From Desulfoglaeba alkanexedens ALDC (lineage in GTDB: Bacteria; Desulfobacterota; Syntrophobacteria; Syntrophobacterales; DSM-9756), in NCBI RefSeq assembly GCF_005377625.1, contig NZ_CP040098.1, forward strand, positions 1,054,001 through 1,118,000: DNA of 64,000 bases, in the 5' to 3' direction. The position numbers and the translations under genes are program-made. The notes under the pieces were generated by a model, which saw nothing but the letters and a program-made list of their open reading frames with translations, had not been told where the DNA came from and made no database searches. Below are positions 55,286-63,050 of the stretch, piece by piece (the first letter of the stretch is position 1; the number at the start of each line of letters is the position of its first letter).

Positions 55286-55770
55286 GGGTCGGACTCCAGA
55301 ATGAGGGCCAGCCGTTCCCGCTCCAGATGAGCGCAGTCACCGGCCCGCCGAAGGATGTAAAGATCGTATTCGTCGGCTGCATGGCCGTTTCCCGCATAGA
55401 GCCTTTCTCCCCGGATGATGTTTGCAGCGAGAAACGGGTCCACTTCCGGTAGAAAAACCAGATCCACACGAGAGACGCCGAAGAGATCCTCCAAAGCGAG
55501 AGCCAGTTCCACCTTTCTTCGAACCGGGAAATCAGCCTCCGGATGGGGCTTGACGCCTAGATCCAGGTCCGAAGGGCCCCGCGACAGGCTTTCCCGCTTC
55601 CCCTGGACCCATTCCCAGGCTTCCCGACCGCGGCTTCCAAAAGCGTAGAGGATCTGAACGTCATAGGATTGACATAAGAACGCCAGGCGCGTCAGTCGGT
55701 CCGCCTTACCGGCGTCAATTTCCGGCACGCGAGTTTCTTTGCGACCGTTTGGGAGTTGGCGCTCGCCCAT
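55282..55770 (-). CDS. MNT-family nucleotidyltransferase antitoxin
   Basis: 162 residues. The catalytic GS motif is in LYAFGSRGREAWEW, and the aspartate pair in GPSDLDLGVKPHPEAD; the distance between them is slightly long for MntA. It is upstream of the HEPN gene in the usual order. A 63-codon copy of its 5' end lies at 56757-56945. Confidence 0.87.
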   Translation of the reverse strand: MGERQLPNGRKETRVPEIDAGKADRLTRLAFLCQSYDVQILYAFGSRGREAWEWVQGKRESLSRGPSDLDLGVKPHPEADFPVRRKVELALALEDLFGVSRVDLVFLPEVDPFLAANIIRGERLYAGNGHAADEYDLYILRRAGDCAHLERERLALILESDP

Positions 55771-55924
55771 GGTCCTCCTTCAAACTGAACACAAAGATTT
55801 TACGCCTTCCTTCGTATCTTCTCAAGAATAACCCCCATGACCCTGTGGGGTCACAACGAAGCTGGAACCTCCCTGCTTAAGCCAGGAGGCTTCAGTATAA
55901 CGGCTACCGTCCTGAGCAGAACAA

Positions 55925-56100
55925 ATGGTAACGGATGCTGTAAACTTGATCCTGTCAAACGTTATCCGCAAACGATATCAGGTCGTTGTCTCTCCTATTC
56001 ACTTCAGGGAAATCACTGACATCCCTGACGCCGTTGAGCGGCTGCAACTGCAATTGCTGTTGGGTGCAGATCTTTTGAAACGAAAGCGCGAAGAAGGGGT
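55925..56100 (+). pseudogene. Remnant of a toxin-like gene, possibly PIN-domain
   Basis: The plus frame reads MVTDAVNLILSNVIRKRYQV, then VVVSPIHFREITDIPDAVER and KRKREEG. The last segments look like the middle of PIN-domain proteins. The N-terminal acidic region is missing; the 34-bp repeat at 55875-55908 precedes it and the GTTCCCAAG repeat follows. I cannot tell if it is expressed. Confidence 0.35.
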
Positions 56101-56310
56101 CACAACGAAGCATGAAAATTGCTTCTTGTTCCCAAGCTCCAGCTTGGGAACGCCCTCATGGGTACCGAAGCTGGAGCTTCTCCCCAGTTATGTTCCCAAG
56201 CTGGAGCTTGGGAACGAGGGGAAACGGAGCTGATGCGCTTGCTGCTTCAAGGCCATCTGGATCTACCTCATACGGTCACCCTGGATGTCGTTCTAAAAGA
56301 TCCGCACCCA
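56062..56310. repeat. Inverted-repeat-bounded module with GTTCCCAAG palindromes
   Basis: Bounded by TGGGTGCAGATCTTTT (56062-56077) and AAAAGATCCGCACCCA (56295-56310), which are inverted with one mismatch. Inside are palindromes at 56128 and 56191 and a block AGCTGATGCGCTTGCTGCTT that recurs at 62930-62950. The same TGGGTGCAGATCTTTT arm occurs at 15222, 41838 and, inverted, 62996. Confidence 0.65.
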
Positions 56311-56683
56311 ATGAAAAACCATGGGGGCTGATCACCTGCCGAAGCACCTGGGGACAAGGAACCACCTTCGAAATCTTCTTTCCGGCGTCGAAGGAAAGGT
56401 CGAAAGCAGCCATGGCACCTGCATCGGATTCGAAAAGGAAGGCTCCGGCATCGACGTGGTCCTCCTGGACCTCAACATGCCCGGCATGGGTGGCGCCCGG
56501 TGCCTGGAGGAAATCCTCCGGAAGGACCCCGGAGCCCGGATCATCGTTTCCACAGGCTACTTGGACAAACAGCAGATGCGGGGACTGCTTCAGACCGGCG
56601 CCGTGGGTTTTGTGGTCAAGCCTTACAAGTTCAAGGCCGTCCTCCAGCAGATCCGGGCCGTACTGGAAGATCGGCGGCGTTGA
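56311..56683 (+). pseudogene. Second, deleted copy of the kinase/receiver remnant
   Basis: From TGAAAAACCATGGGGGCTGA on, it matches 53710-54225 almost base for base. It has one G fewer in a G run (frameshift) and lacks about 145 bp (53828-53972 of the first copy), removing the N-terminal part of the receiver with its acidic pair. The rest, VVLLDLNMPGMGG to VKPYK, is intact in one frame. Not functional as a receiver. Confidence 0.8.
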
Positions 56684-56756
56684 CTTCAGCGCGGACCATG
56701 TTGCCGAAAACGTCTTTTGCCGGTAAGAAGCTGTCTGAGAATACCCTTGTTCTGTG

Positions 56757-56945
56757 CGACAGGCTTTCCTGCTTCCCCTGGACCCATTCCCAGGCTTCCC
56801 GACCGTGGCTTCTAAAAGCGTAGAGGATCTGAACGTCATAGGATTGACACAAGGACGCCAGGCGCGTCAGTCGGTCGGCCTTTCCGGCGTCACTTTCCGG
56901 CACCCGAGTTTCTTTGTGACCGTTTGGGAATTGGCGCTTCGCCAT
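56757..56945 (-). pseudogene. 5' fragment of a second MNT nucleotidyltransferase
   Basis: 63 codons from an ATG at 56945 match the first residues of the intact gene at 55770, with GHKETRVPESDAGKADRLTR and AFRSHGREAWEW. The catalytic GS has become RS, and the rest of the gene, with its aspartates, is absent, replaced by the receiver remnant. Confidence 0.8.
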
Positions 56946-56982
56946 GGTCCTCCTTCAAACTGAACACAAAAATTTGGTGGTG

Positions 56983-57184
56983 TTCTAAAGTGGAGACCTT
57001 AAGCAAAAAGGTTTACGAAGGTCAAAAAATCCCCCTCTCCCTTGATGGGAGAGGGTTGGGGTGAGGGTGAGACAATTAACGTATGTCAATCAGTTGCATT
57101 CCCCTCCCCTTAATCCCCTCCCACAAGGGGAGGGGAAATAGAACTTGGCATCAAATATTAGGTCTATTATTTCTACGCTACCAA
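56983..57184. mobile_element. MITE-like element, 202 bp copy
   Basis: Runs from TTCTAAAGTGGAGACCTTAA to CTACGCTACCA. It has the same ends as 15116-15610 and 41820-42166 but no GTTCCCAAG palindromes, so the simplest core is CCCCCTCTCCCTTGATGGG... plus a CCCCTCCCC hairpin. It splits the second copy of the duplicated region. The AGC of the left end is lost. Part of the gene-free stretch 56950-57512. Confidence 0.75.
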
Positions 57185-57320
57185 TAGCTTAAGCCTGGAG
57201 GCTCCAGTATAACGGCTACCTTCAAGTTCAATCGGATCCGACCTCGGATGCAGTCGACTTACGACTTGAAGGCTCGATTCACGTGATGACCGGTGGGGAA
57301 TTTCTCACTGAAATTTTGAT

Positions 57321-57348
57321 TTAAGTTTTCGACGAGAAGTTCCGAAAA
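57321..57348 (+). promoter_or_regulatory. Candidate FliA (sigma-28) promoter of flagellin
   Basis: TTAAGTTT (57321-57328) and TCCGAAAA (57341-57348) resemble the consensus TAAAGTTT/GCCGATAA, with 12 bases between the boxes where 11 is usual. It lies 165 bp upstream of flagellin. Confidence 0.5.
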
Positions 57349-57512
57349 ACTAGGCAAGGAAACAAAAAACCAACAAACGCGGGCAACATCGGGGGCGACA
57401 CAGGAGGACGCCCGGGCCCCACCGGAAACGGAATTCGGGACGGAAAGACGGAAAATAAAAGCCTGTCGGCGGGAAGGCCGGCAAAAACCGGAAAACCAAG
57501 GAGGAAAAGATC

Positions 57513-59087
57513 ATGGCATTGACCATCAACACCAATGTCGCGTCACTGAACGCCCAGAGAAACCTGGGGCAAACCCAGAACCTGCTGAACCAATCCCTGC
57601 AGCGGCTCTCATCGGGCCTTCGCATCAACAGCGCAAAGGACGACGCCGCGGGGCTGGGGATTTCAAACCGGATGGATTCCCAGGTCCGCGGTCTGAACCA
57701 AGCGGTGAGAAATGCCAACGACGGCATTTCCCTGGCCCAGACCGCTGAGGGCGGGCTGCAGGAGTACACCAACATCCTGCAGCGCATGAGGGAGCTGGCC
57801 GTGCAGTCGGTGAACGATTCGAACACTTCCACCGACCGGGCCAGCCTCAACGCGGAAGTCACTCAACTGAAAGCGGAGCTTGACCGTCTTGTTGCTACCA
57901 CCTCCTTCAACGGCAAGAAGCTCTTCGACGGCACATTCAGCGCACAGGCTTTTCAGGTGGGGTCCGAATCCGGCCAGACTATTTCATTCAGTATTGACAG
58001 CGCCAAAACTACCGCTTTGGGCGCGTATGCCTCCGCTGTCGGAGGACAATCAGTGATCGATGCTGCTGATGCTCTATACACCTACACGGGTGTCAGCGCC
58101 ACTTCAAGCGATGGATCGAACATCAATATTACCGTTGGCGCCGAAACCAAAAACGTTATCGCTTCGGCCGCTGTAACCGGCGTAAACGGTGCCACGGCGG
58201 ACAGCGCTTACGCCAAGGCCATTGCCGTAAACCAGTCCGGATTCACGGATCTGACGGCCGAAGCCCAGGCAACGACCTTCACGGGCCTCACCACCACGGG
58301 CATTTCTTTAACCGGAGCTACTGATGATGGTACAGGAGATGCTGGCAATTCGACTTATTCGCTTTCGATCAACACAGTCGCGATCTATGAAACACAGACG
58401 ATTTCTGGCGGTGGAACCTTTGAAAAAACTGTCGATGAATTGGTAGCAGACATCAACGCCAAAACGGCTGCTCACGGTGTGGTAGCGTACAACAACAGCG
58501 GTACCCTGAAGCTGACGGCTTCAGACGGCAGAAACATCTTCGTCGATGAAAATTTCAATGGAGCCACAGCAGGTACTGGAGGTACTGCTTCTACACTGGA
58601 CACCGCGTTTCGAACAAGTCAAGAAACAGGTGCCGGCGCTCCTGATGATATTGAAAAAACAGTCCGCGGAGCCATCAAGCTCACTTCGAATGACACCATC
58701 ACCTTCAACTCTGGCGCTGATATTCTTGGCTTCGCGGGTACTGAAAGCGGCCTTAATTCCGCCAACAACGGCGTTATTTCGTCCGTGGACATCAGCACGC
58801 AAAGCGGTGCGACCCAGGCCATCCTGAATATCGACTCGGCGCTTTCCGCCATTGACAGCAGCCGGTCGAATTTGGGCGCCATCCAGAACCGCTTCGGATC
58901 GACCATCGCCAACTTGCAGAATGTCTCTGAAAATGTGTCCGCCGCCCGATCCCGGATCCTGGACGCGGACTTCGCCGCCGAAACCGCTGCTTTGACCAGG
59001 GCTCAGATCATGCAACAGGCAGGCGTCGCCATGCTGGCCCAGGCCAACCAGCTCCCCCAGGCGGTGCTCTCCCTGCTCCAGGGATAA
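57513..59087 (+). CDS. fliC: Flagellin
   Basis: 524 residues, exported through the flagellar secretion channel; it makes the filament. The conserved N-terminal D0/D1 ([40 protein letters not shown]) and C-terminal D1/D0 (ISRFGS-like region, [33 protein letters not shown]) are complete. The middle (about residues 160-420) is variable, rich in Ser, Thr, Ala and Asp, and forms the surface domain. AAGGAGG precedes the ATG. Its own promoter and terminator make it monocistronic. Confidence 0.97.
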   Translation: MALTINTNVASLNAQRNLGQTQNLLNQSLQRLSSGLRINSAKDDAAGLGISNRMDSQVRGLNQAVRNANDGISLAQTAEGGLQEYTNILQRMRELAVQSVNDSNTSTDRASLNAEVTQLKAELDRLVATTSFNGKKLFDGTFSAQAFQVGSESGQTISFSIDSAKTTALGAYASAVGGQSVIDAADALYTYTGVSATSSDGSNINITVGAETKNVIASAAVTGVNGATADSAYAKAIAVNQSGFTDLTAEAQATTFTGLTTTGISLTGATDDGTGDAGNSTYSLSINTVAIYETQTISGGGTFEKTVDELVADINAKTAAHGVVAYNNSGTLKLTASDGRNIFVDENFNGATAGTGGTASTLDTAFRTSQETGAGAPDDIEKTVRGAIKLTSNDTITFNSGADILGFAGTESGLNSANNGVISSVDISTQSGATQAILNIDSALSAIDSSRSNLGAIQNRFGSTIANLQNVSENVSAARSRILDADFAAETAALTRAQIMQQAGVAMLAQANQLPQAVLSLLQG

Positions 59088-59162
59088 CGGCAAACCGGCG
59101 CCCGCGCGGCCGAATGGAGATTCGATTTCATCGTCGGGCAGGCGGGACCAACCGCCTCAACG

Positions 59163-59192
59163 GGCCCCGGAAAAGCTTCCGGGGCCTTTTTT
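59163..59192 (+). terminator. Intrinsic terminator after flagellin
   Basis: A perfect 10-bp stem (GGCCCCGGAA / TTCCGGGGCC) with an AAGC loop, followed by six T, 75 bp after the flagellin stop. Confidence 0.95.
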
Positions 59193-59303
59193 ATCCGCCG
59201 GGTGAAATCGGCATTCAAGTTTTCCGGCAAACCGCCGATATAATAAACAGCGGAACCGGGCGCCCCCGGGCAAGAATCCGCCGAACCTTGAACATTGAAC
59301 CTT

Positions 59304-59457
59304 GATGCCTTCGTAAAAAAATCCGAATTGTCATCCCGAGCGCAGCGAGGGATCTCTTTGAAAAACGAAAGGTATAATAATAGCAGATGCTTGAGATTCC
59401 TCGTTGCAAGCTCCTCGGAATGACAATGGCTGTTTTCGGCTTTTTTACGACGTTATC
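59304..59457. mobile_element. MITE-like element with TGTCATCCCGAG arms, copy 1
   Basis: About 154 bp. GATGCCTTCGTAAAAAA and TTTTTTACGACGTTATC are imperfect inverted ends. Further in, ATTGTCATCCCGAGCG and CTCGGAATGACAAT form a second inverted pair. It lies just 5' of fliD. Confidence 0.75.
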
Positions 59458-59490
59458 AATCTTGAACCTCAAGCGGGGGAGGAAACGGCC

Positions 59491-60909
59491 ATGAGCATTT
59501 CCGTCGGAGGGCTCATATCCGGTCTCGACACCAACAGCATGATCAACCAGATGCTGGAAATCCAGCAGCGGCCCATCGCGATCCTCCAGAACCGGGAGGC
59601 CGCCTATCAGGTGGAACTGACCGCCTACGGCAATCTGAAGAGCGCCCTGAGCGGCCTGAAAACCGCCCTGGAAGGCCTCGATTCCACGAGCGAACTGACC
59701 CGCTTTTCCGCCGCCTCGGCCGATCCGGACCTTTTCACCGCGTCCGCCGGCGAAACCGCCGCCGCCGGCACCTACGATATCCGGGTGCAGCAACTGGCCA
59801 CGGTTCACAAGCTGACCAGCGGGGCTTTTTCCGAGAATGAACCCGTCGGGGAGGGGATCCTCCACCTCAGGCTGGGCGACGGCGCGACGGCCGATATCGC
59901 CGTCGGCGCCGGCGACACGATCCAGGACGTGGCCCAAGCCATAAACGATGCGGATGCCGGGGTGCGGGCCGCGGTGGTCTTTGACGGAACCAACTATTTT
60001 CTTACGTTGGCCGGCCGGGAAACGGGAGCGCAAAACGTCATCCGGCTCACCGCTACGGACACCGGCGACGGCAATGACACCGATGCCAGCGGACTTTCCA
60101 GGTTGGTGTACGATCAGGGGGTTACGGAGAACCTGTCCAACACCCGGGCGGCCGCCGATGCGATCATCTCGGTGGACGGGGTGACCGATATCCACCGCGG
60201 CGGCAACAGTTTCGACGACGTCATCCAGGGCGTCACCCTCAACCTGCTCTCGGCCCCGGCGGCCCCCGGCAATGAAGCGACCCTGACGGTCAGCAGGGAT
60301 AAGGCCGCCGTGGCCGCCAAGATTGAAACTTTCGTCGAGGCTTACAACAAGGCCGTCGAGGCGATCGACTCCGCCCAGGCCTACGATGCGGAAACCGGGC
60401 AGGCGGGGGTCCTGATGGGCGATGCCACCACCAACGGGATCCGCCGCCGCCTGGCCGACGAAATCGCCGGCACGGTTTCCGGGGTTGGACCGTTCAGCAG
60501 CCTGGCCGACCTCGGCATCTCCCTCGACAGCGAAGGACGACTGAAAATCGACAATTCGGTCCTTGACGACGCCCTCGACAATCATTTCGAAGACGTGCTC
60601 AAATTTTTCGCCCAACCCGCCGTGGGAACGGAAGGCTTTGCCGGACGCCTGATCGATACCCTGGATCGGATGCTCGATCCCAGGGATGGCACCCTCACTG
60701 TGCGAACCGAGGGCATTCAGTCCAGCATAGAGGACATCGCCGAGCAGATCGAACGTATGGAACTGCGCAACCAGGCGTGGGAAACGCGGACCAGGGCCCA
60801 ATTCAACGCCCTGGAAACCCTCTTGGCCGAGTACCAGACCACCGGCGAGTATCTGACCCAGCAGATCGTAGGCCTGCAGAATCTCAACAACTTCATATCG
60901 AACCGGTAA
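59491..60909 (+). CDS. fliD: Flagellar cap protein FliD
   Basis: 472 residues. N-terminal SVGGLISGLDTNSMINQMLE (residues 4-23) and C-terminal helices (VRTEGIQSSIEDIAEQIERM, LAEYQTTGEYLTQQIVGLQN) are characteristic of FliD, which caps the filament and guides flagellin folding. The ATG at 59491 has GGGGGAGGAA upstream. The MITE immediately 5' may carry the promoter. Followed by fliS after 61 bp. Confidence 0.95.
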   Translation: MSISVGGLISGLDTNSMINQMLEIQQRPIAILQNREAAYQVELTAYGNLKSALSGLKTALEGLDSTSELTRFSAASADPDLFTASAGETAAAGTYDIRVQQLATVHKLTSGAFSENEPVGEGILHLRLGDGATADIAVGAGDTIQDVAQAINDADAGVRAAVVFDGTNYFLTLAGRETGAQNVIRLTATDTGDGNDTDASGLSRLVYDQGVTENLSNTRAAADAIISVDGVTDIHRGGNSFDDVIQGVTLNLLSAPAAPGNEATLTVSRDKAAVAAKIETFVEAYNKAVEAIDSAQAYDAETGQAGVLMGDATTNGIRRRLADEIAGTVSGVGPFSSLADLGISLDSEGRLKIDNSVLDDALDNHFEDVLKFFAQPAVGTEGFAGRLIDTLDRMLDPRDGTLTVRTEGIQSSIEDIAEQIERMELRNQAWETRTRAQFNALETLLAEYQTTGEYLTQQIVGLQNLNNFISNR

Positions 60910-60970
60910 TCCGTTGACCGCCGGTGGAAATGTTTTAAACCAACGCTCCGAATACAGAAAGGGTTGTTCG

Positions 60971-61414
60971 ATGACACACACGGGATATGCCGGCTACCGC
61001 AAGGTAATGGTCGAAACGGTTCAGAAGAAGGAAGAAATCCTGCTGCTACTCTATGAAGAAGCTATCGCCGCCCTGAACATGGCGCGGCGGGGGATTCTGG
61101 AAAACAAGCCCAGGCTCAAGGGGGAGAAGGTCTCCAGGGCCTTGAAGATCCTCACGGAACTCGAATGCGCCCTGGACAGGGACAAGGGCGCGGAACTGGC
61201 CGAAAACCTGGCCGCCCTGTACCGCTATTCGATCCATCGGGTCACCATTGCGAATATCCACAACGATCCCGATGCCCTGCAAGAGGCCGAAAAACTATTA
61301 TCCGAATTGTACGAAGGCTTCAAATTCGCGGCACGGCAGAAGCCACTGGTCTTGGACCGCAATTCCCACGCGGGATCGATGGAGCGGACGACAATTGCTG
61401 TCTCAGCCCCATGA
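60971..61414 (+). CDS. fliS: Flagellin chaperone FliS
   Basis: 147 residues. It begins with a Tyr-rich start (TGYAGYRKVMVETVQKKEEI), then LLLLYEEAIAALNMARRGIL, the four-helix bundle that binds the flagellin C-terminus. ATG at 60971, with only a weak ribosome site. The C-terminal tail after residue 120 is variable. Confidence 0.9.
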   Translation: MTHTGYAGYRKVMVETVQKKEEILLLLYEEAIAALNMARRGILENKPRLKGEKVSRALKILTELECALDRDKGAELAENLAALYRYSIHRVTIANIHNDPDALQEAEKLLSELYEGFKFAARQKPLVLDRNSHAGSMERTTIAVSAP

Positions 61415-61733
61415 AACGCTTTACCGGCGGCTGGTGGAGATCAGCGCCAAGATCGAAACCGCCCTGGAAAACGACGATGCCGGGGCGTTGGCGAACCTGG
61501 CCGGGGAACACAGGGCGGTGATGGACGCGCTGGGCCGCGCGGGGCAGCCGCGGGACCCGGGATTGCTCGAGACGGTCACCAGTGCCCATGAGCGGGTCAC
61601 TTCCGCCATTGAGGCCATCCGTCGCCGGCGGGATGAGCTGGGCCGACAACTCGGTATGCGGGCACGGAAAAAAAGGGCCATATCGGTGTACGGCAGTCTT
61701 GACAAAATCGTGAAAAATCATCACTCCACTTGA
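61395..61733 (+). CDS. FliT-like flagellar protein
   Basis: 112 residues from a TTG at 61395 that overlaps fliS by 20 bp and has GGAG about 10 bases upstream. Helical throughout: TLYRRLVEISAKIETALEND, then EAIRRRRDELGRQLGMRARK. Size, helices and position match FliT/FlgN-type export chaperones, although sequence alone is weak evidence. If the TTG is wrong, an upstream start in fliS is possible. Confidence 0.6.
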   Translation: MLSQPHETLYRRLVEISAKIETALENDDAGALANLAGEHRAVMDALGRAGQPRDPGLLETVTSAHERVTSAIEAIRRRRDELGRQLGMRARKKRAISVYGSLDKIVKNHHST

Positions 61734-61747
61734 AACAGGTCATCGTC

Positions 61748-61919
61748 GATGCCTTCGTAAAAAATTCGAATTGTCATCCCGAGCGCAGCGAGGAATCTCG
61801 TCCTAAAAGGAATCTCTTCGTAAAAGCAAATGTTAATGATAGCTGATGTTTGAGATTCGTCGTGGCAAGCTCCTCGGAATGACAACGGCTGTTTTCGAGT
61901 TTTTTGCGACGTTGGCATC
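61748..61919. mobile_element. MITE-like element with TGTCATCCCGAG arms, copy 2
   Basis: About 172 bp. GATGCCTTCGTAAAAAA at the left matches the ends of the copy at 59304 and, at the right, TTTTTTGCGACGTTGGCATC is inverted to it. Same orientation as copy 1. The two copies bracket fliD-fliS-fliT. Confidence 0.78.
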
Positions 61920-62062
61920 GTTGCCTGCCGTGCAAAGGGAGGCGAAATGTAAGTTTAAAGTTAGTACAGCTCCAGACAATTAAGTGGCCACTATGCAGCA
62001 GTCTTCAATTGGTGAACATAAGCCTGGAGCTTGGGAACAAGGGGGAAGGCTTGCGCCGATCC

Positions 62063-62215
62063 ATGGGGAAGGATTTCAGTGAGTGGCTGGTCGTCCTTGC
62101 GGCGGCCGCAGAAAGCACGTACCGGCGTCTGAACGTCCGCCGGGATGAAATCGACAAAAGCCTGCATGAGTTGCGAAAGAAGCAGAGGGCGCTCAAGGCT
62201 TACCGCTTCTCGTGA
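62063..62215 (+). pseudogene. Truncated second FliT-like gene
   Basis: 50 residues: GKDFSEWLVVLAAAAESTYR, then RLNVRRDEIDKSLHELRKK and ALKAYRFS. The latter part resembles the C-terminal helix of the FliT-like protein at 61395 (RRDEL...KKRAI). Upstream is a degenerate GTTCCCAAG-type repeat (62022-62045), which may have replaced its 5' end. It may still be a short gene. Confidence 0.4.
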
Positions 62216-62313
62216 GGCCTCTGCGCCGATGAGACCGGGTTGAATTTTCTTGCATCTCTTCCCCTGCGGGCTATAATGGTTACTTCGAAAAAAGACGCAG
62301 AATTGGAGGATCC

Positions 62314-62547
62314 ATGAAGAAAGACATTCATCCGGCATACTACGAAACGGTCATTCGCTGTGCTTGCGGGAACGAAATCCGTACGGGGTCCACCCGCCAG
62401 GACATCCGCGTGGAAATCTGTTCCAAGTGCCATCCGTTTTTCACCGGAAAGCAGAAGCTGGTGGACAGCGGAGGCCGCATCGAGCGCTTCCTGAAGAAGT
62501 ACGAGAAGTACCAGAATCAGCAAAGCCAGGCCCAGGAAAAACCATAA
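62314..62547 (+). CDS. rpmE: Ribosomal protein bL31
   Basis: 77 residues. [20 protein letters not shown] and [20 protein letters not shown] show the cysteines of the zinc-binding (C+) form (CACG and CSKC). GGAGG precedes the ATG at 62314. A strong terminator follows. Confidence 0.96.
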   Translation: MKKDIHPAYYETVIRCACGNEIRTGSTRQDIRVEICSKCHPFFTGKQKLVDSGGRIERFLKKYEKYQNQQSQAQEKP

Positions 62548-62573
62548 CTCTTGGACCGCCGCTTTGACGACAC

Positions 62574-62599
62574 CCGGGGTTTCGACCCCGGTTTTTTTT
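62574..62599 (+). terminator. Intrinsic terminator after rpmE
   Basis: A 7-bp stem (CCGGGGT / ACCCCGG) with a TTCG tetraloop followed by eight T, 27 bp after the rpmE stop. Confidence 0.95.
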
Positions 62600-62699
62600 G
62601 CCGGTCGACCGGAGAGAAGCAGCCGCTCCTACAACGACCTTCATCGCGGCCAAGGCCGCCCTTACAGGCACAAGGAACATCAGGACCCCATTTTCATGA

Positions 62700-63011
62700 G
62701 CTTGTTTTGCTTCTTGTTCCCAAGCTCCAGCTTGGGAACACAACTGTGCAGAAGCTCCAGCTTCGGTGAGCCTGTTCCCAAGCCAGAGCTTGGGAACGAG
62801 GAGAAAGACCACTTCGAGATCCTGGCGAGCTCCCTAGAAAGACAGCGCGTTTCAGCTGTAGCAGGAGGGAAGCTGGAGCTTCCCGGGCAGGGCGTTCCCA
62901 AGCTGGAGCTTGGGAACGAGGGGAAACGGAGCTGATGCGCTTGCTGCTTCAAGGCCATCTGGATCTACCTCAGAGGGTCACCCTGGATGTTGTTCTAAAA
63001 GATCTGCACCC
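62700..63011. repeat. Mosaic palindromic repeats, last copy
   Basis: Palindromes at 62716, 62775 and 62893, the CCACTTCGAGATCCTGG block (about 62810-62890, nearly identical to 15343 and 41952), then AGCTGATGCGCTTGCTGCTT and an inverted TGGGTGCAGATCTTTT arm ending at 63011. It fills most of the gene-free gap 62548-63050; a loose REP relative lies at 62615-62670. Confidence 0.8.
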
Positions 63012-63050
63012 ATTCAGAATATTTGAGTTGCAGGTGCACCGAGAAACACC

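Noticed and set aside
59215-60981. 588-residue minus frame over fliD
   Set aside because: Antisense shadow of fliD, running into a MITE.
61911-61925. Sigma-54-like TGGCATCGTTGCC
   Set aside because: The GG to GC distance is too short for a -24/-12 promoter, and it is the end of a MITE.
62680-62958. Frames translating as VPKLELGNE or FPSFPSSSLGT in the repeats
   Set aside because: Products of palindromic repeats read in frame; same peptide appears at every copy, in both directions.
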